Source: Clostridium merdae (GTDB taxonomy: Bacteria > Bacillota > Clostridia > Oscillospirales > Acutalibacteraceae). From it: a stretch of DNA of 64,000 nt. Location: NCBI RefSeq assembly GCF_900176635.1, contig NZ_FXLN01000004.1, forward strand, positions 682,001 through 746,000, in the 5' to 3' direction. Under the pieces are notes generated by a model. The model saw nothing but the letters and a program-made list of their open reading frames with translations, was not told the origin of the DNA and ran no database searches. The translations under genes were made by a program, and so were the position numbers. This document shows, in pieces, positions 17,371-26,588 of the stretch (within the stretch, counting starts at the first letter, position 1; every line of letters begins with the position of its first letter).

Positions 17371-18111
17371 TCAAAGCTTATCTACCACATGGTATATCAT
17401 AACATATTGCAAAACGCTGCCAGCCAGAACAAATAAGTGCCACACAGCGTGCAGGTAAGGAATCTTCTTCCCTTTTTGGTAGATAATTGCACCTACTGTG
17501 TAGGCAACGCCACCTGCAATTAGTAAAATCAAATCCTGTAAATCCAGTGCTTGAATCAGAGGGCCAAAGGCAAATACAACAATCCAGCCCATTGCAATAT
17601 AGCATACCATCGATACTTTACGAAAGCGCTCCATATCAATAATATTCAAAAGGATTCCTGCAATTGCAGCAGCCCATACAATCGAAAAAAGAACAAAACC
17701 TGTTTGCCCTGCCAAAGCAAGCAGAGTAATTGGAGTATACGAACCTGCTATTAATATAAATATGGTGCAATGATCCAGCACCTGAAACACTCGTTTCGCC
17801 TTGCAAACGCCTAACGCATGGTACATAGTTGAAACAAAATATAACAGGAACAGCGTCACTGCATATATGGTTACAACCGCCTGCGGGAATATCTCGTTTG
17901 GCGCTGCCGCCTGCAAAGAAAATAACGCTACAATTGCTAAAATTGCCCCTAGCCCATGCGTAACCGCATTTGCAATTTCTTCACCCACACTGTAGGTTGG
18001 CAACCCCAATTCATTTCTTCTTCCTTTGCGCCACTCATTTTTATCTTGTCTTTCCTTTTCTCTCACTGCATATGAGTTCATATGCAAAGCTCGTTCTGAT
18101 TGTTCCGCCAA
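17371..18111 (-). CDS. trhA: Hemolysin III / PAQR family membrane protein
   Basis: Seven membrane segments follow a charged ~40-residue N-terminus. The PAQR-like metal site is plain: a first His (VTHGLG), then TMYHAL, FQVLDHCTIFILIAGSYTP and a C-terminal HAVWHLFVLAGS. Members were first called haemolysins, while E. coli TrhA/YqfA is linked to membrane lipid homeostasis; I favour the latter. TTG start behind GGAGG. A TTGACA and TATAAT pair with a short 15-base spacer lies upstream near 18170-18200. Confidence 0.9.
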   Translation of the reverse strand: MAEQSERALHMNSYAVREKERQDKNEWRKGRRNELGLPTYSVGEEIANAVTHGLGAILAIVALFSLQAAAPNEIFPQAVVTIYAVTLFLLYFVSTMYHALGVCKAKRVFQVLDHCTIFILIAGSYTPITLLALAGQTGFVLFSIVWAAAIAGILLNIIDMERFRKVSMVCYIAMGWIVVFAFGPLIQALDLQDLILLIAGGVAYTVGAIIYQKGKKIPYLHAVWHLFVLAGSVLQYVMIYHVVDKL

Positions 18112-18269
18112 TTCAAGGCACCTCCATTCTACGTTATGTAGTTTTAAAAACTAGATGTTGTAATTATATTATACCCAATCATTGTATTTGTCAATTCCTT
18201 CATATTAAATATTTTTAAATTCATAATAAAAGCTTGAGCCTTTTGCTTTAAAATATTCATATTTCAGGT

Positions 18270-18308
18270 TAAAAAAGAGGGATAGATTAAAAATTTAATC
18301 CTCCCTCC
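18270..18308 (-). terminator. Terminator of the tepA-uppP-ftsK operon
   Basis: On the minus strand GAGGGA and an inner ATTAAA stem pair with TTTAAT and TCCCTC, followed by TTTTTTAACC. It lies just after the stop of the last gene at 18325. Confidence 0.8.
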
Positions 18309-18324
18309 CGAGCTGTTCTAACTC

Positions 18325-18546
18325 TCAATGCTCCCATAAGGAGTTTTGTTTTTGACGAATGAGATTACGGCGCGCTGCTGTTTTCTCTTCGCTAACAATT
18401 AAAGTACCATCATCACTGATTTCAAGTACATCACCCTCGCGAACATTCTTCGGCAGTTCCGACAAATCAATGGCGAAAAACTTCTTATCTTCCCCCTCAC
18501 AAATAGCGTACACGCCTTCAAAACGATCAATAATCAGATTTTTCAT
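18325..18546 (-). CDS. DUF3006-family small protein
   Basis: The start is the ATG at 18546, preceded by AAAGGTG; longer frames would overlap the gene before it. The 73-residue product begins MKNLIIDRFEG and has the DUF3006 pattern (DRFEGxxAxxE, then LPxNVxEGDVLxI), a small beta-barrel-like domain of unknown role. These proteins are commonly encoded right after a ComEC-like metallo-beta-lactamase protein, as here (four bases apart). Confidence 0.88.
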   Translation of the reverse strand: MKNLIIDRFEGVYAICEGEDKKFFAIDLSELPKNVREGDVLEISDDGTLIVSEEKTAARRNLIRQKQNSLWEH

Positions 18547-18550
18547 ATTA

Positions 18551-19492
18551 TCACCTTTCTGTTTGATAGGTAATCGCTGTTCCATCACTACAATAAAGCA
18601 ACGTTCCACTTACATCGGTACGCCCTACGGTAGAAGAAAAACGATTGAGGCGATCCATTACCTCACGGTTTGGCAATTCATATTGGCTGTCTGCAACAGA
18701 CACTGCCGCATATTTTGGTTCTACGGCCGCCAAAAAAGCCGCTGTGCTAGATGTTTTACTGCCGTGGTGGCCTACCTTTAGTACATCTGCATGTAAGTCT
18801 TTTCGAGTGGCCAAAAGTGCAGACTCTTCCCCGACTTCTGCATCACCCATCAGTAAAAATCGGGTTTTTCCATATGTGAGCATTAGAACAATTGAATTTT
18901 CATTGGTAGTATTTAAAACGGATAAGGGCGCCAGAACCTCTATGCTTAAATCGCCCATAGTTAAGGTGTTGCCCCCTTGCAGATACTCTGGAGAAAGCCC
19001 TTGCCGGCTCAAAGATTGCATGGTATTTGTAAATGCAGAATCAGAGGGTAACAGGCTTTGTGGTAATTGCGGCATAAAGTAATGGTCTACCTTAAATTCC
19101 TCAATGACACCGCTTAGCCCTCCAACATGGTCACTGTCTGGGTGGGTGTTAATCATATAGTCGAGTGTGGTTACCCCTCTTCGGGCTAAGTATCGATTTA
19201 CCGTTTCGGCTTGATCCGGTGTTCCGCCATCCACCAAAAGATACTTTCCACTACATTCGACTAAAATAGAATCCGCTTTCCCAACGTTTAGTACATGTAA
19301 CGACATTGGGTAATCTTTTGCAATGGATGAAAAATCAGATAGACCAACCGAATTATAGACTGCCCGCCACCAAGCGGAATACCCCGAGGGAAAGAAAACC
19401 GGCAAAAGACCCAGTGCAAGCAGTAGCACTGCCAGTACGGTGTATACCGCCCTTTTATGGCGAAAGCTTTTCCCGGCATTCGCTTGCTCCAT
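18551..19492 (-). CDS. ComEC/Rec2-like metallo-beta-lactamase hydrolase, membrane-anchored
   Basis: Start at the ATG at 19492, after AAAGGAG. The 313-residue protein has one N-terminal membrane helix (about 16-36) and a metallo-beta-lactamase domain like the C-terminus of ComEC: HPDSDH (His117-His122), a Gly-Asp-Ala (LLMGDAE) and GHHGS. The usual second His of HxHxDH is Asp, normal for ComEC-type proteins. Such stand-alone exported domains probably hydrolyse nucleic acids or phosphoesters. No ComEC membrane domain is adjacent, so a role in DNA uptake is uncertain. Confidence 0.87.
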   Translation of the reverse strand: MEQANAGKSFRHKRAVYTVLAVLLLALGLLPVFFPSGYSAWWRAVYNSVGLSDFSSIAKDYPMSLHVLNVGKADSILVECSGKYLLVDGGTPDQAETVNRYLARRGVTTLDYMINTHPDSDHVGGLSGVIEEFKVDHYFMPQLPQSLLPSDSAFTNTMQSLSRQGLSPEYLQGGNTLTMGDLSIEVLAPLSVLNTTNENSIVLMLTYGKTRFLLMGDAEVGEESALLATRKDLHADVLKVGHHGSKTSSTAAFLAAVEPKYAAVSVADSQYELPNREVMDRLNRFSSTVGRTDVSGTLLYCSDGTAITYQTER

Positions 19493-19525
19493 ATTGAAAA
19501 CTTCTCCTTTAAGCAAAGGCAGTGC

Positions 19526-22141
19526 TTAAGACTGCTCCCCGCCGTCTTGCTGCATGGTCATTTCAAGGTACTGCTGGCGTGAAAGCAACACCTGACGAGG
19601 CTTTGAGCCTTCATGAGGGCCAATTACCCCGAGCTGCTCCATTTCATCAATTAAGCGGCCTGCGCGGGCATAGCCAAGACGAAGTCGCCTTTGCAGTAAG
19701 GAAGTAGACGCTTGTCCTGCCTCTATAACACATTTTATGGCTTCATTCATCATAGGGTCTGTCAGCTCAGAATCCTTCGCATCTCCGTCGGATGAACTTT
19801 TTTCTGCGATCGCATTCCGCTCAATTTCTTCAATTACAGATTGGTCATAGCCGGATTCCTGCACCTTTTTTGCGTAAGTAACAACCGACTCAATTTCGCT
19901 GTCGCTTACAAAGCAACCCTGTATACGAATCGGCTTTTGCGAACCGACCGGGGAAAAAAGCATGTCGCCGCGGCCGAGCAGCTTTTCCGCACCGCCCATA
20001 TCTAAAATCGTACGGGAATCAATTTGCGATGAAACTGCAAATGCAATTCGGCTTGGGATATTTGCCTTAATAATACCGGTAATAACATCTACCGAAGGGC
20101 GCTGCGTTGCAATTACGAGGTGCATACCTGCCGCACGAGCCATTTGTGCCAAACGGCAAATGGAGTCCTCCACCTCATTCGGGGCAGCCATCATTAAATC
20201 CGCCAACTCATCAATAATAATCACAATTTGTGGTAGATGTGGCATTGGATTGCCATCATCATCCTGATTACCCTTGCTTTTTGCCAGTTTATTATAAGAG
20301 GCTAAATCTCTTACATTATTTTCTGCAAAGATTTTATAACGTTTCAGCATTTCTGTAACAGCCCATCCCAACGCACCAGCTGCCTTACGGGGGTCTGTTA
20401 CCACGGGTACCAGCAAATGCGGTATTCCGTTATAAATTCCTAGCTCTACTACCTTAGGATCAATCATTAAGAATCGTACTTCATCGGGTGTTGATTTATA
20501 GAGCAAGCTCACAATAAGAGAGTTAATGCAAACCGATTTACCCGAACCCGTGGAGCCCGCAATGAGCAGGTGGGGCATCTTCGCCAAATCGGTTACTGCA
20601 ACAGACCCAGCAATATCCCTCCCAAGAGCAACCGTCAGCTTACTTTTTGCAGATACAAAGGGATTGGATTCCACCAAATCGCGCATGCGAACCACATTTA
20701 CATTTTTATTGGGAACCTCAATACCAACAGCGGCCTTTCCGGGAATCGGCGCTTCAATACGCACACCAGCCGCTGCGAGGTTCATTGCAATGTCATCGCT
20801 AAGGTTGGTAATCTTGCTAATCTTAACACCGGGGGCTGGCTGCAGCTCATAGCGTGTAACCGCCGGGCCGCGGCTGATGTCTACTATTTTGGTTTGTACA
20901 CCAAAGCTTTTTAATGTACCAACCAGCATGTTCCCATTGCTTTGCAGCTCGGCAGTAATATCTTCCTGGTTTGCACCTGCGGAATACTCCAGCATAGAAA
21001 GCGGTGGGAACAGGTAGCCTTCTGCCTGAGGGGCAGGGTCTGCCGCCCTTACGGCTGTTTCTCGCACAGAATTTTGCAGCATAGCGGTTTTCTGAAGAAA
21101 AGCGGCAGCCGCTGCCGCAGAGCCTGAGGCATCCTGCGAAGCTGGTGCAACCGGCACAGCAGCTGGCGGAACAACGGAAGCTGTTCCCACACTCGTAGAA
21201 GCAGGTGCCGCAACGGGTAGAGGAATTGTAACCACCGGCTCTTCTGCCTGCGGTGTGCTCTCTGCTTTCTCCTGAGTTGCACTTGCCCCAGTAAACTGAA
21301 ATAGCTTTTCTAACTGCTCGAGCTTTTCGCTCTTCTCGGGCGTATCTGCCGGAGTTCGTTCTGAGCGAACCGGGTGTGCCGGAAGCTCGTCTGCATCCAG
21401 AGCAATATCAATATTGGGGTCGCGCTTTCTTTCTTTATCAAGTAAGCGGCGCTCGCGTACTGCGTCCAGGTTTTCGGCAACTAAGTCCACAGGCTTTGTA
21501 ACGGTTTTAAATAGCTGAATTAGGCTGGTGCCTGTGAGTAGCATAATCATAACAAACAGAAGAAGAATGATTACAATCTTTGAACCCACTGAGCCAAGTG
21601 TAGATACAAATAGAACGCCAATGAGGCCACTCACCAAACCAGCGCCACGTTGAGCAACACCCTGCACATAAAGCTCTTTTAGGTGATTCATATACCCACC
21701 GGGTTGAATGGCGCCTATTTCGGGCCCGTAAATATAAACGGTGGCACAAACCATTATGATAATGCCTGAGATCATTCCAATCCTCAGCTTCATATTATCA
21801 TTCACGCGCTCTATGGCGGTGATAACTGATATGTAAAGGAATAGGATGGGCCATAAAATTGCACAATTACCGAACAAGCCAAGAAGAACATTATGCGCCC
21901 AGTTCCATACATGGTCTCCCTTTACAAGGACTAAAAACGCCATTAACACCGCCACAGCGAAAATAACCACAGCCGTCATTTGATTGCGATGACGCAAAGC
22001 CTCCAATTCGCGTTCGGTTCGGGGCTTCTGTTTTGCTGATGTGGAAGCAGAAGAGCCTTGACGCCGATTCGCAGTTGGAGGTCGCTTCGTTTGTTTTTTT
22101 GTTTGAGTTGGTTGCTTTTGAACTGTTTTTTGTTTTGCCAC
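19526..22141 (-). CDS. ftsK: DNA translocase FtsK/SpoIIIE
   Basis: Pumps chromosomal DNA through the closing septum in division or sporulation. The 871-residue chain shows a Lys/Gln-rich start, four membrane segments (about 55-210), an Ala/Pro-rich linker (about 260-370), the RecA-like motor with Walker A GSTGSGKS (529-536) and Walker B IVIIIDELADLMM, and a C-terminal winged helix (SLLQRRLRLGYARAGRLIDEME) that reads orientation sequences. GTG start after AAGGTGAG. Position downstream of tepA matches the tepA-spoIIIE order of Bacillus, so a SpoIIIE role is likely. Confidence 0.95.
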   Translation of the reverse strand: MAKQKTVQKQPTQTKKQTKRPPTANRRQGSSASTSAKQKPRTERELEALRHRNQMTAVVIFAVAVLMAFLVLVKGDHVWNWAHNVLLGLFGNCAILWPILFLYISVITAIERVNDNMKLRIGMISGIIIMVCATVYIYGPEIGAIQPGGYMNHLKELYVQGVAQRGAGLVSGLIGVLFVSTLGSVGSKIVIILLLFVMIMLLTGTSLIQLFKTVTKPVDLVAENLDAVRERRLLDKERKRDPNIDIALDADELPAHPVRSERTPADTPEKSEKLEQLEKLFQFTGASATQEKAESTPQAEEPVVTIPLPVAAPASTSVGTASVVPPAAVPVAPASQDASGSAAAAAAFLQKTAMLQNSVRETAVRAADPAPQAEGYLFPPLSMLEYSAGANQEDITAELQSNGNMLVGTLKSFGVQTKIVDISRGPAVTRYELQPAPGVKISKITNLSDDIAMNLAAAGVRIEAPIPGKAAVGIEVPNKNVNVVRMRDLVESNPFVSAKSKLTVALGRDIAGSVAVTDLAKMPHLLIAGSTGSGKSVCINSLIVSLLYKSTPDEVRFLMIDPKVVELGIYNGIPHLLVPVVTDPRKAAGALGWAVTEMLKRYKIFAENNVRDLASYNKLAKSKGNQDDDGNPMPHLPQIVIIIDELADLMMAAPNEVEDSICRLAQMARAAGMHLVIATQRPSVDVITGIIKANIPSRIAFAVSSQIDSRTILDMGGAEKLLGRGDMLFSPVGSQKPIRIQGCFVSDSEIESVVTYAKKVQESGYDQSVIEEIERNAIAEKSSSDGDAKDSELTDPMMNEAIKCVIEAGQASTSLLQRRLRLGYARAGRLIDEMEQLGVIGPHEGSKPRQVLLSRQQYLEMTMQQDGGEQS

Positions 22142-22243
22142 TGCACTCTCACCTTGTTTTTCAATTCATTCGTGTTATCAACCTGATTTTTATGCTCTGC
22201 CGCAAACACAGTACAAATACTTTACAATTAATAGTTCCATTCT

Positions 22244-23164
22244 TTAAGAAGCAAAGAAAGTAATAATCTGCCCGGTTTGGTGTTCGTAAACACCAATTGC
22301 AATGGTAATAATACCTAAAATAAAAGTATACCACACAAATACTGCCAGCTTATCGGAGGCAACCATCCAACGCAGGAGCTTAATGGCTAAAAAGCCTACA
22401 ATCGCTGCTGTAATTACACCGGCTAGAATGGGGCCAATGCCTACGGTAATTGGCTGGCTCATCGCGTCTTTTAGTTCAAGCAGTGCTGCTGCTACAATCG
22501 CCGGAATACCAATAACAAAGGAATAATCCAAAGCAGTTTGGCGGCTGATTCCTCTCATTAAACCCACGGAAAGAGTCGATCCCGAACGAGATAATCCTGG
22601 GAAAACAGCGGCAACACATTGTGCTAAACCAACTGCGAGCGCGTCTGGCACATCAAAATTGCGTCTTCCTGAAATAGCTCTAGCTCCCCCACGCCCTTGC
22701 TGTCTTTTTGTCGCAAGAATACCGAGGGTTAAAAGGACAGAAGTGAAAATCAAAGCACAGCCTTCTACCACAATATCGGAATCAGTTGCCCAAAGGTCTG
22801 CAAAATCTTTGATTTTATGCCCCGTGCCAGGAACGGGGAGAAACAGTAAGAACAATGGTAATAAACCAATCATCAGCATCATAAGTAAACGACGGTCAGC
22901 GCTCATGCGCGACCACTGGAATTTGCCTGTAAATACATCTTTTACCAAACGGATGAACGCCACAATGAGGCGCATAATCAAATCGCGGTAAACAATTAAA
23001 ACGGCTAGTAAGGTACCAAGGTGCAGCATAACATCGAACAATAGGCTCTCTACCTTTACTCCCATAAAATGCTGCGCCAAAGAAAGGTGACCACTGCTGG
23101 AGACCGGTAAGAACTCTGTGGCACCCTGAATAATCCCCTGAATAATTGCTTGTAGTATACTCAA
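22244..23164 (-). CDS. uppP: Undecaprenyl-diphosphatase
   Basis: Removes a phosphate from undecaprenyl diphosphate to recycle the lipid carrier of cell-wall synthesis; loss or excess affects bacitracin sensitivity. I set a TTG start at 23164, six bases after GGAGG; this gives the family's usual MSILQAIIQGIIQGATEFLP start. The 306-residue polytopic protein carries both active motifs, EFLPVSSSGH (17-26) and PGLSRSGST (189-197). It is the second gene of the minus-strand operon. Confidence 0.93.
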   Translation of the reverse strand: MSILQAIIQGIIQGATEFLPVSSSGHLSLAQHFMGVKVESLLFDVMLHLGTLLAVLIVYRDLIMRLIVAFIRLVKDVFTGKFQWSRMSADRRLLMMLMIGLLPLFLLFLPVPGTGHKIKDFADLWATDSDIVVEGCALIFTSVLLTLGILATKRQQGRGGARAISGRRNFDVPDALAVGLAQCVAAVFPGLSRSGSTLSVGLMRGISRQTALDYSFVIGIPAIVAAALLELKDAMSQPITVGIGPILAGVITAAIVGFLAIKLLRWMVASDKLAVFVWYTFILGIITIAIGVYEHQTGQIITFFAS

Positions 23165-23244
23165 TGTGAACCTCCATACTATGTAATTCGGCGGCAACCG
23201 CATTGCGGAGCCAGCCGTAGTAGTGCAAGAGTTATTAAGTTATT

Positions 23245-24048
23245 TTATTTTGTTTCTCTTGCAGCTTTTGTCGATTTTTTAGAAGAACGTGGTTTTGTCT
23301 TTTTCTCTTTCACTCGATTCTCGTCTATCATACCTCGGAGGCAATCAATTGCATCCGACAATGTGCCGACAGAATCAATTAATCCTTCCTCCACAGCGTC
23401 AGACCCAGTGAGTACCGTTCCTACATCCATCACCAGCTCTTGTGTGTTCATGGAGAGCTCATAAAAACGCTCGGGAGACATTTTCGAATTCTGCGTAACA
23501 AAACGAGTAATGCGTTCTTGCATCCGCTGAAAATATTCCAGCGTTTGCGGAACACCAAGCACTAACCCACTCATGCGAACAGGGTGAACGGTCATGGATG
23601 CCGACTGCGCGATAAAAGAATGCTTTGCGGCAACCGCCAGTGGCACACCAATGGAGTGCCCTCCTCCTAAAACGAGTGAAACGGTTGGTTTTTTCATACC
23701 TGCTACCAGTTCGGCAATTGCCAAACCGGCCTCAACATCGCCGCCAACGGTATTCAAGATAATCAGAAGACCGTGAATTTTCGGTTCTTCCTCAATCGCA
23801 ACCAATTGTGGAATAACGTGCTCATATTTTGTTGTTTTATTTTGTGATGGCAAAATATAATGACCCTCTACCTGACCAATAATCGTCAGGCAGTGAATCA
23901 TGTGATCTGGGTCACCTGCCAAAACAGAACCATTTTCAGTAATTTGATCGGTTTGCTTTTCACTGCCAACCGGTGCTGGCTCCAATTCTTCGTTTTCATT
24001 CTCACGCGTGGACGGGTTTTCTATCTGCTGATAGCGTTGTTTACCCAT
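23245..24048 (-). CDS. tepA: ClpP-family protease TepA (translocation-enhancing)
   Basis: Start at the ATG at 24048 behind AGGAGG; the ATG at 24099 has no ribosome site. A charged, low-complexity N-terminus (1-50) precedes a ClpP/crotonase fold (about 50-240). The Ser is in GGGHSIG (Ser132) and the His in MTVHPV (His155). TVGGDVEAGLAIAE is the oxyanion-side loop. The C-terminus is a Lys-rich tail. TepA of Bacillus is tied to protein export and sporulation and lies upstream of spoIIIE, the same order as here. First gene of the operon. Confidence 0.87.
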   Translation of the reverse strand: MGKQRYQQIENPSTRENENEELEPAPVGSEKQTDQITENGSVLAGDPDHMIHCLTIIGQVEGHYILPSQNKTTKYEHVIPQLVAIEEEPKIHGLLIILNTVGGDVEAGLAIAELVAGMKKPTVSLVLGGGHSIGVPLAVAAKHSFIAQSASMTVHPVRMSGLVLGVPQTLEYFQRMQERITRFVTQNSKMSPERFYELSMNTQELVMDVGTVLTGSDAVEEGLIDSVGTLSDAIDCLRGMIDENRVKEKKTKPRSSKKSTKAARETK

Positions 24049-24223
24049 TTTTTCAGCCACCTCCTGCACAATAGTGTTCCGTAAGGAGTGGCTTCTCATA
24101 CACGATTCATTTTGAAATTACCGTATCAAAAGTAAAAACAATTTTAAATAGAAATACGAAATTTTATATGTTTTACAAAAAGATGGTAATTACTCTTTGC
24201 CTGCCTTCGCGAGGTTAATCATT
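24049..24223 (-). other. Long AT-rich 5' leader of tepA
   Basis: About 170 bases separate the promoter from the tepA start. I see no conserved riboswitch core or open frame in it. Confidence 0.4.
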
Positions 24224-24252
24224 ATTATAGCATTTTGACAGCTGTTCTTCAA
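24224..24252 (-). promoter_or_regulatory. Promoter of the tepA-uppP-ftsK operon
   Basis: On the minus strand TTGAAG, 17 bases, TATAAT. Confidence 0.7.
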
Positions 24253-24323
24253 CGTGCTTGCAAAGAAAAAGGAACAGAAAATCGTTCGACAAGTACTGCG
24301 TTTCTATTATCTAATATTTAAAT

Positions 24324-24367
24324 GAAAAAAGGCTATGAACACCTTGCTGTTCCATAGCCCTTTTTAT
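24324..24367. terminator. Terminator of the EamA transporter gene
   Basis: An imperfect 11-12 bp stem (GGCTATG-x-ACA against TGTTCCATAGCC) has A and T runs on the two sides; it follows the stop at 24380 on the minus strand. Confidence 0.8.
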
Positions 24368-24379
24368 AATTTTCTAATT

Positions 24380-25372
24380 TCAATCGTTTCGTACTTTCTC
24401 ATGCGTTTTTTCTAAAATAGACTCTGTTTGTTCTGCTAAAGCTGCTTTTTGCCTTTTCCAACTGGGAATAAACGTAATCATAGAACCGATTAAAATTAGA
24501 ACAATACCAGCTACCTTTGTGGAAGTAAGCGGCTCATGCAGAATGATAAAAGCGAGTATGGGAGCAAGAGCTGGTTTGATGAAAAACACCAGCGAGGCGG
24601 TAATTGCCGAGGTTGCTTCCATCGCCATAAAATAAAACGCAAAACCTAAACCGGTAACACCAACGCCAATGTACAACAGACTTGGCAATAGCTCAGGTGT
24701 AATGCCTTTGAATATGGGGGTATTTGCAAACACACCAAGACCCACATCGGTTAAAATCTGACTAAACCATGTGGTTTTTGTGAGCAATACCAAAGCAAAT
24801 AGCTCTGCCGCACCAAAAATAAAGCTAAAGCAGGTGGTTACCACACTGCCATAACGTGCGCCGTGCTTTTTCCCCAACACACTGTATAGTGCAAAGGTAA
24901 TCGCCGCCAAAATGGTTAAAATGGTTCCGGTAGCTGAACCCTTCGCGTGAAAGGGGTCTATTATAACTACCATACCCAAAATACTTACAATGATAGAAAC
25001 AATGGAATAGTTATATACTTTTTCTTTTAAGAGCAACGCCGCCAGAATCATGACAAACACGGGGTTACAGCTAAATAAAATTGCAACAATAGACGCATCG
25101 GAATAAATGACCGCCATTTGGTACAAAACCATGCTGATAACTACACAGCAAAAGCCGGTATACGATAGGTAAATCAAATCTTTTGCGTTTAAGCGGCAGT
25201 TCTTTTTCTTTAAATGCCGCAGCGCAAAGGGTAATAAAACCAGAGCCCCAATGGAAAACCGTAGTACAGTAATTTGCAGCGGGTGAAATGCACCTGCCGT
25301 AATCTTGAGCATAATCTCCATCGTACTAAAAAATATGGCAGTAATTAAAATGAACAAATAACCTTTTTTCAT
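24380..25372 (-). CDS. EamA/DMT-family transporter
   Basis: A 330-residue drug/metabolite superfamily exporter with ten membrane segments in two EamA repeats (about 5-140 and 150-295), each with the usual PxxxxxLR and GxxxxY patterns. Substrate unknown; relatives export amino acids or metabolites. I use the ATG at 25372 (GAAGAG upstream) and not the in-frame TTG at 25387. The C-terminal 30 residues are charged and cytoplasmic. Confidence 0.88.
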   Translation of the reverse strand: MKKGYLFILITAIFFSTMEIMLKITAGAFHPLQITVLRFSIGALVLLPFALRHLKKKNCRLNAKDLIYLSYTGFCCVVISMVLYQMAVIYSDASIVAILFSCNPVFVMILAALLLKEKVYNYSIVSIIVSILGMVVIIDPFHAKGSATGTILTILAAITFALYSVLGKKHGARYGSVVTTCFSFIFGAAELFALVLLTKTTWFSQILTDVGLGVFANTPIFKGITPELLPSLLYIGVGVTGLGFAFYFMAMEATSAITASLVFFIKPALAPILAFIILHEPLTSTKVAGIVLILIGSMITFIPSWKRQKAALAEQTESILEKTHEKVRND

Positions 25373-25527
25373 ATGTATTCTCTTCAACCCCTATTTCTTT
25401 TCATGCTCTGCTTTTTCGCAGTCTTACAAACTGTTTTAAAGCAGACGTACTAACTCTCTGCCTAAAACAGTGTAATGCAGAGCACTGGTTTTGTCTATAA
25501 CATTTGCAGTTTTTATTGGATTTCGTA

Positions 25528-26415
25528 TTAATTCAATTGGCTTTGTTCTTCTTTGCAAATTGTAATCATCTCTGTCATTGCATCGGTAAGGTATTTCCCT
25601 TTGTGGTACACCGCTTTAAAAAGTCTTCGAAATTGCATACCTTTTACCTCAATCGCATAGAGCTTCCCCGTTTTGCATTCTTCTTTTACGGCTAAGCGAG
25701 AAATCACAGAAACCCCAAGGCCCTCCTGCACGGCAAGCTTAATGGTATCGGCATTATTGCAAATCCACCCCTCTCGCCAAGTTAACGATTTTGCCGCCAT
25801 TTCATCTTCGAACGTTTTACGGGTTCCACTCCCTTTTTCTCTTATAATAAACGTCTGTTGCTCCAGTTCTTGTGGCTCAATTTTCATTCTGCCGGCAAAT
25901 GGATGCCCTTGCCCGCAGATCAACACCAGCTCATCACTGAGAAACGGTAAACTAATGAGGTCAGACGATACTGTATCGCCCTCCACTAAGGCAAGATCGA
26001 GCTGGCCGCCCAACAGCATTGTCTCAATGTTTGCCGTGTTATCTTCAACCACAAATACATCTGTTCCTGGTCGATTTTGCTGAAAGTGCGACACTAATTT
26101 CGGTAGAATATAAGCGCCTATGGTCACGCTTGCCCCCACTCGTATGGAACCATCCTTTTGAAGCGCTTTCATATTATCTTCCGCTTCCATATCCATTCGA
26201 ACAATTTGGTTTGCATAACGCATTAGCTTTTTCCCTGCGGTAGTTAAAAATAATTTGCGGGACATTCGTTCAAACAAACGAACTCCGTAGTGCTTTTCCA
26301 TCTCCGCAATTGCTTGGCTTACCGCAGACTGAGATAGAAATAGATTTTCTGCCGCAACTGTCATATTCATATGTTCGCAAACTACAAGGAATATTTTATA
26401 ATGCCGCAGTGTCAT
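25528..26415 (-). CDS. LysR-family transcriptional regulator
   Basis: A 295-residue LysR regulator with a winged helix-turn-helix at 1-62 (MTLRHYKIFL..NMTVAAENLFLSQSAVSQAI) and a substrate-binding domain at about 90-290. The overall pattern resembles CysL/YeiE-like members. ATG at 26415 after GGAG. It is divergent from the NhaC-like antiporter gene, and a large inverted repeat lies between the two, so it probably controls that gene and itself. The co-inducer cannot be read from sequence. Confidence 0.9.
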   Translation of the reverse strand: MTLRHYKIFLVVCEHMNMTVAAENLFLSQSAVSQAIAEMEKHYGVRLFERMSRKLFLTTAGKKLMRYANQIVRMDMEAEDNMKALQKDGSIRVGASVTIGAYILPKLVSHFQQNRPGTDVFVVEDNTANIETMLLGGQLDLALVEGDTVSSDLISLPFLSDELVLICGQGHPFAGRMKIEPQELEQQTFIIREKGSGTRKTFEDEMAAKSLTWREGWICNNADTIKLAVQEGLGVSVISRLAVKEECKTGKLYAIEVKGMQFRRLFKAVYHKGKYLTDAMTEMITICKEEQSQLN

Positions 26416-26443
26416 ATTATTCACTCCCCAACTCCTTGAAATA

Positions 26444-26490
26444 ATAAGTAAAATAGTAGCATTCTAGAATTATAATACTGTTTTACTTAT
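26444..26490. promoter_or_regulatory. Inverted repeat in the LysR/NhaC divergent region
   Basis: A perfect 10-bp pair, ATAAGTAAAA and TTTTACTTAT, 27 bases apart, extends inward through AGTA...TACT with one mismatch. It encloses TTCTAGAA and overlapping TATAAT/ATTATA hexamers, so a LysR tetramer bound here would cover both promoters. Confidence 0.6.
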
Positions 26491-26588
26491 GGAAAATCAA
26501 CGCCATCACTTTTATGAAAGAAAAGATTGGAAAGTTCCTATGATTTCGCTATAATAAATTACAATTGATTTATGTGGGGGATTTTATT

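Noticed and set aside
24049..24223. Riboswitch in the long tepA leader
   Set aside because: No conserved core and no terminator or anti-terminator pair was found.
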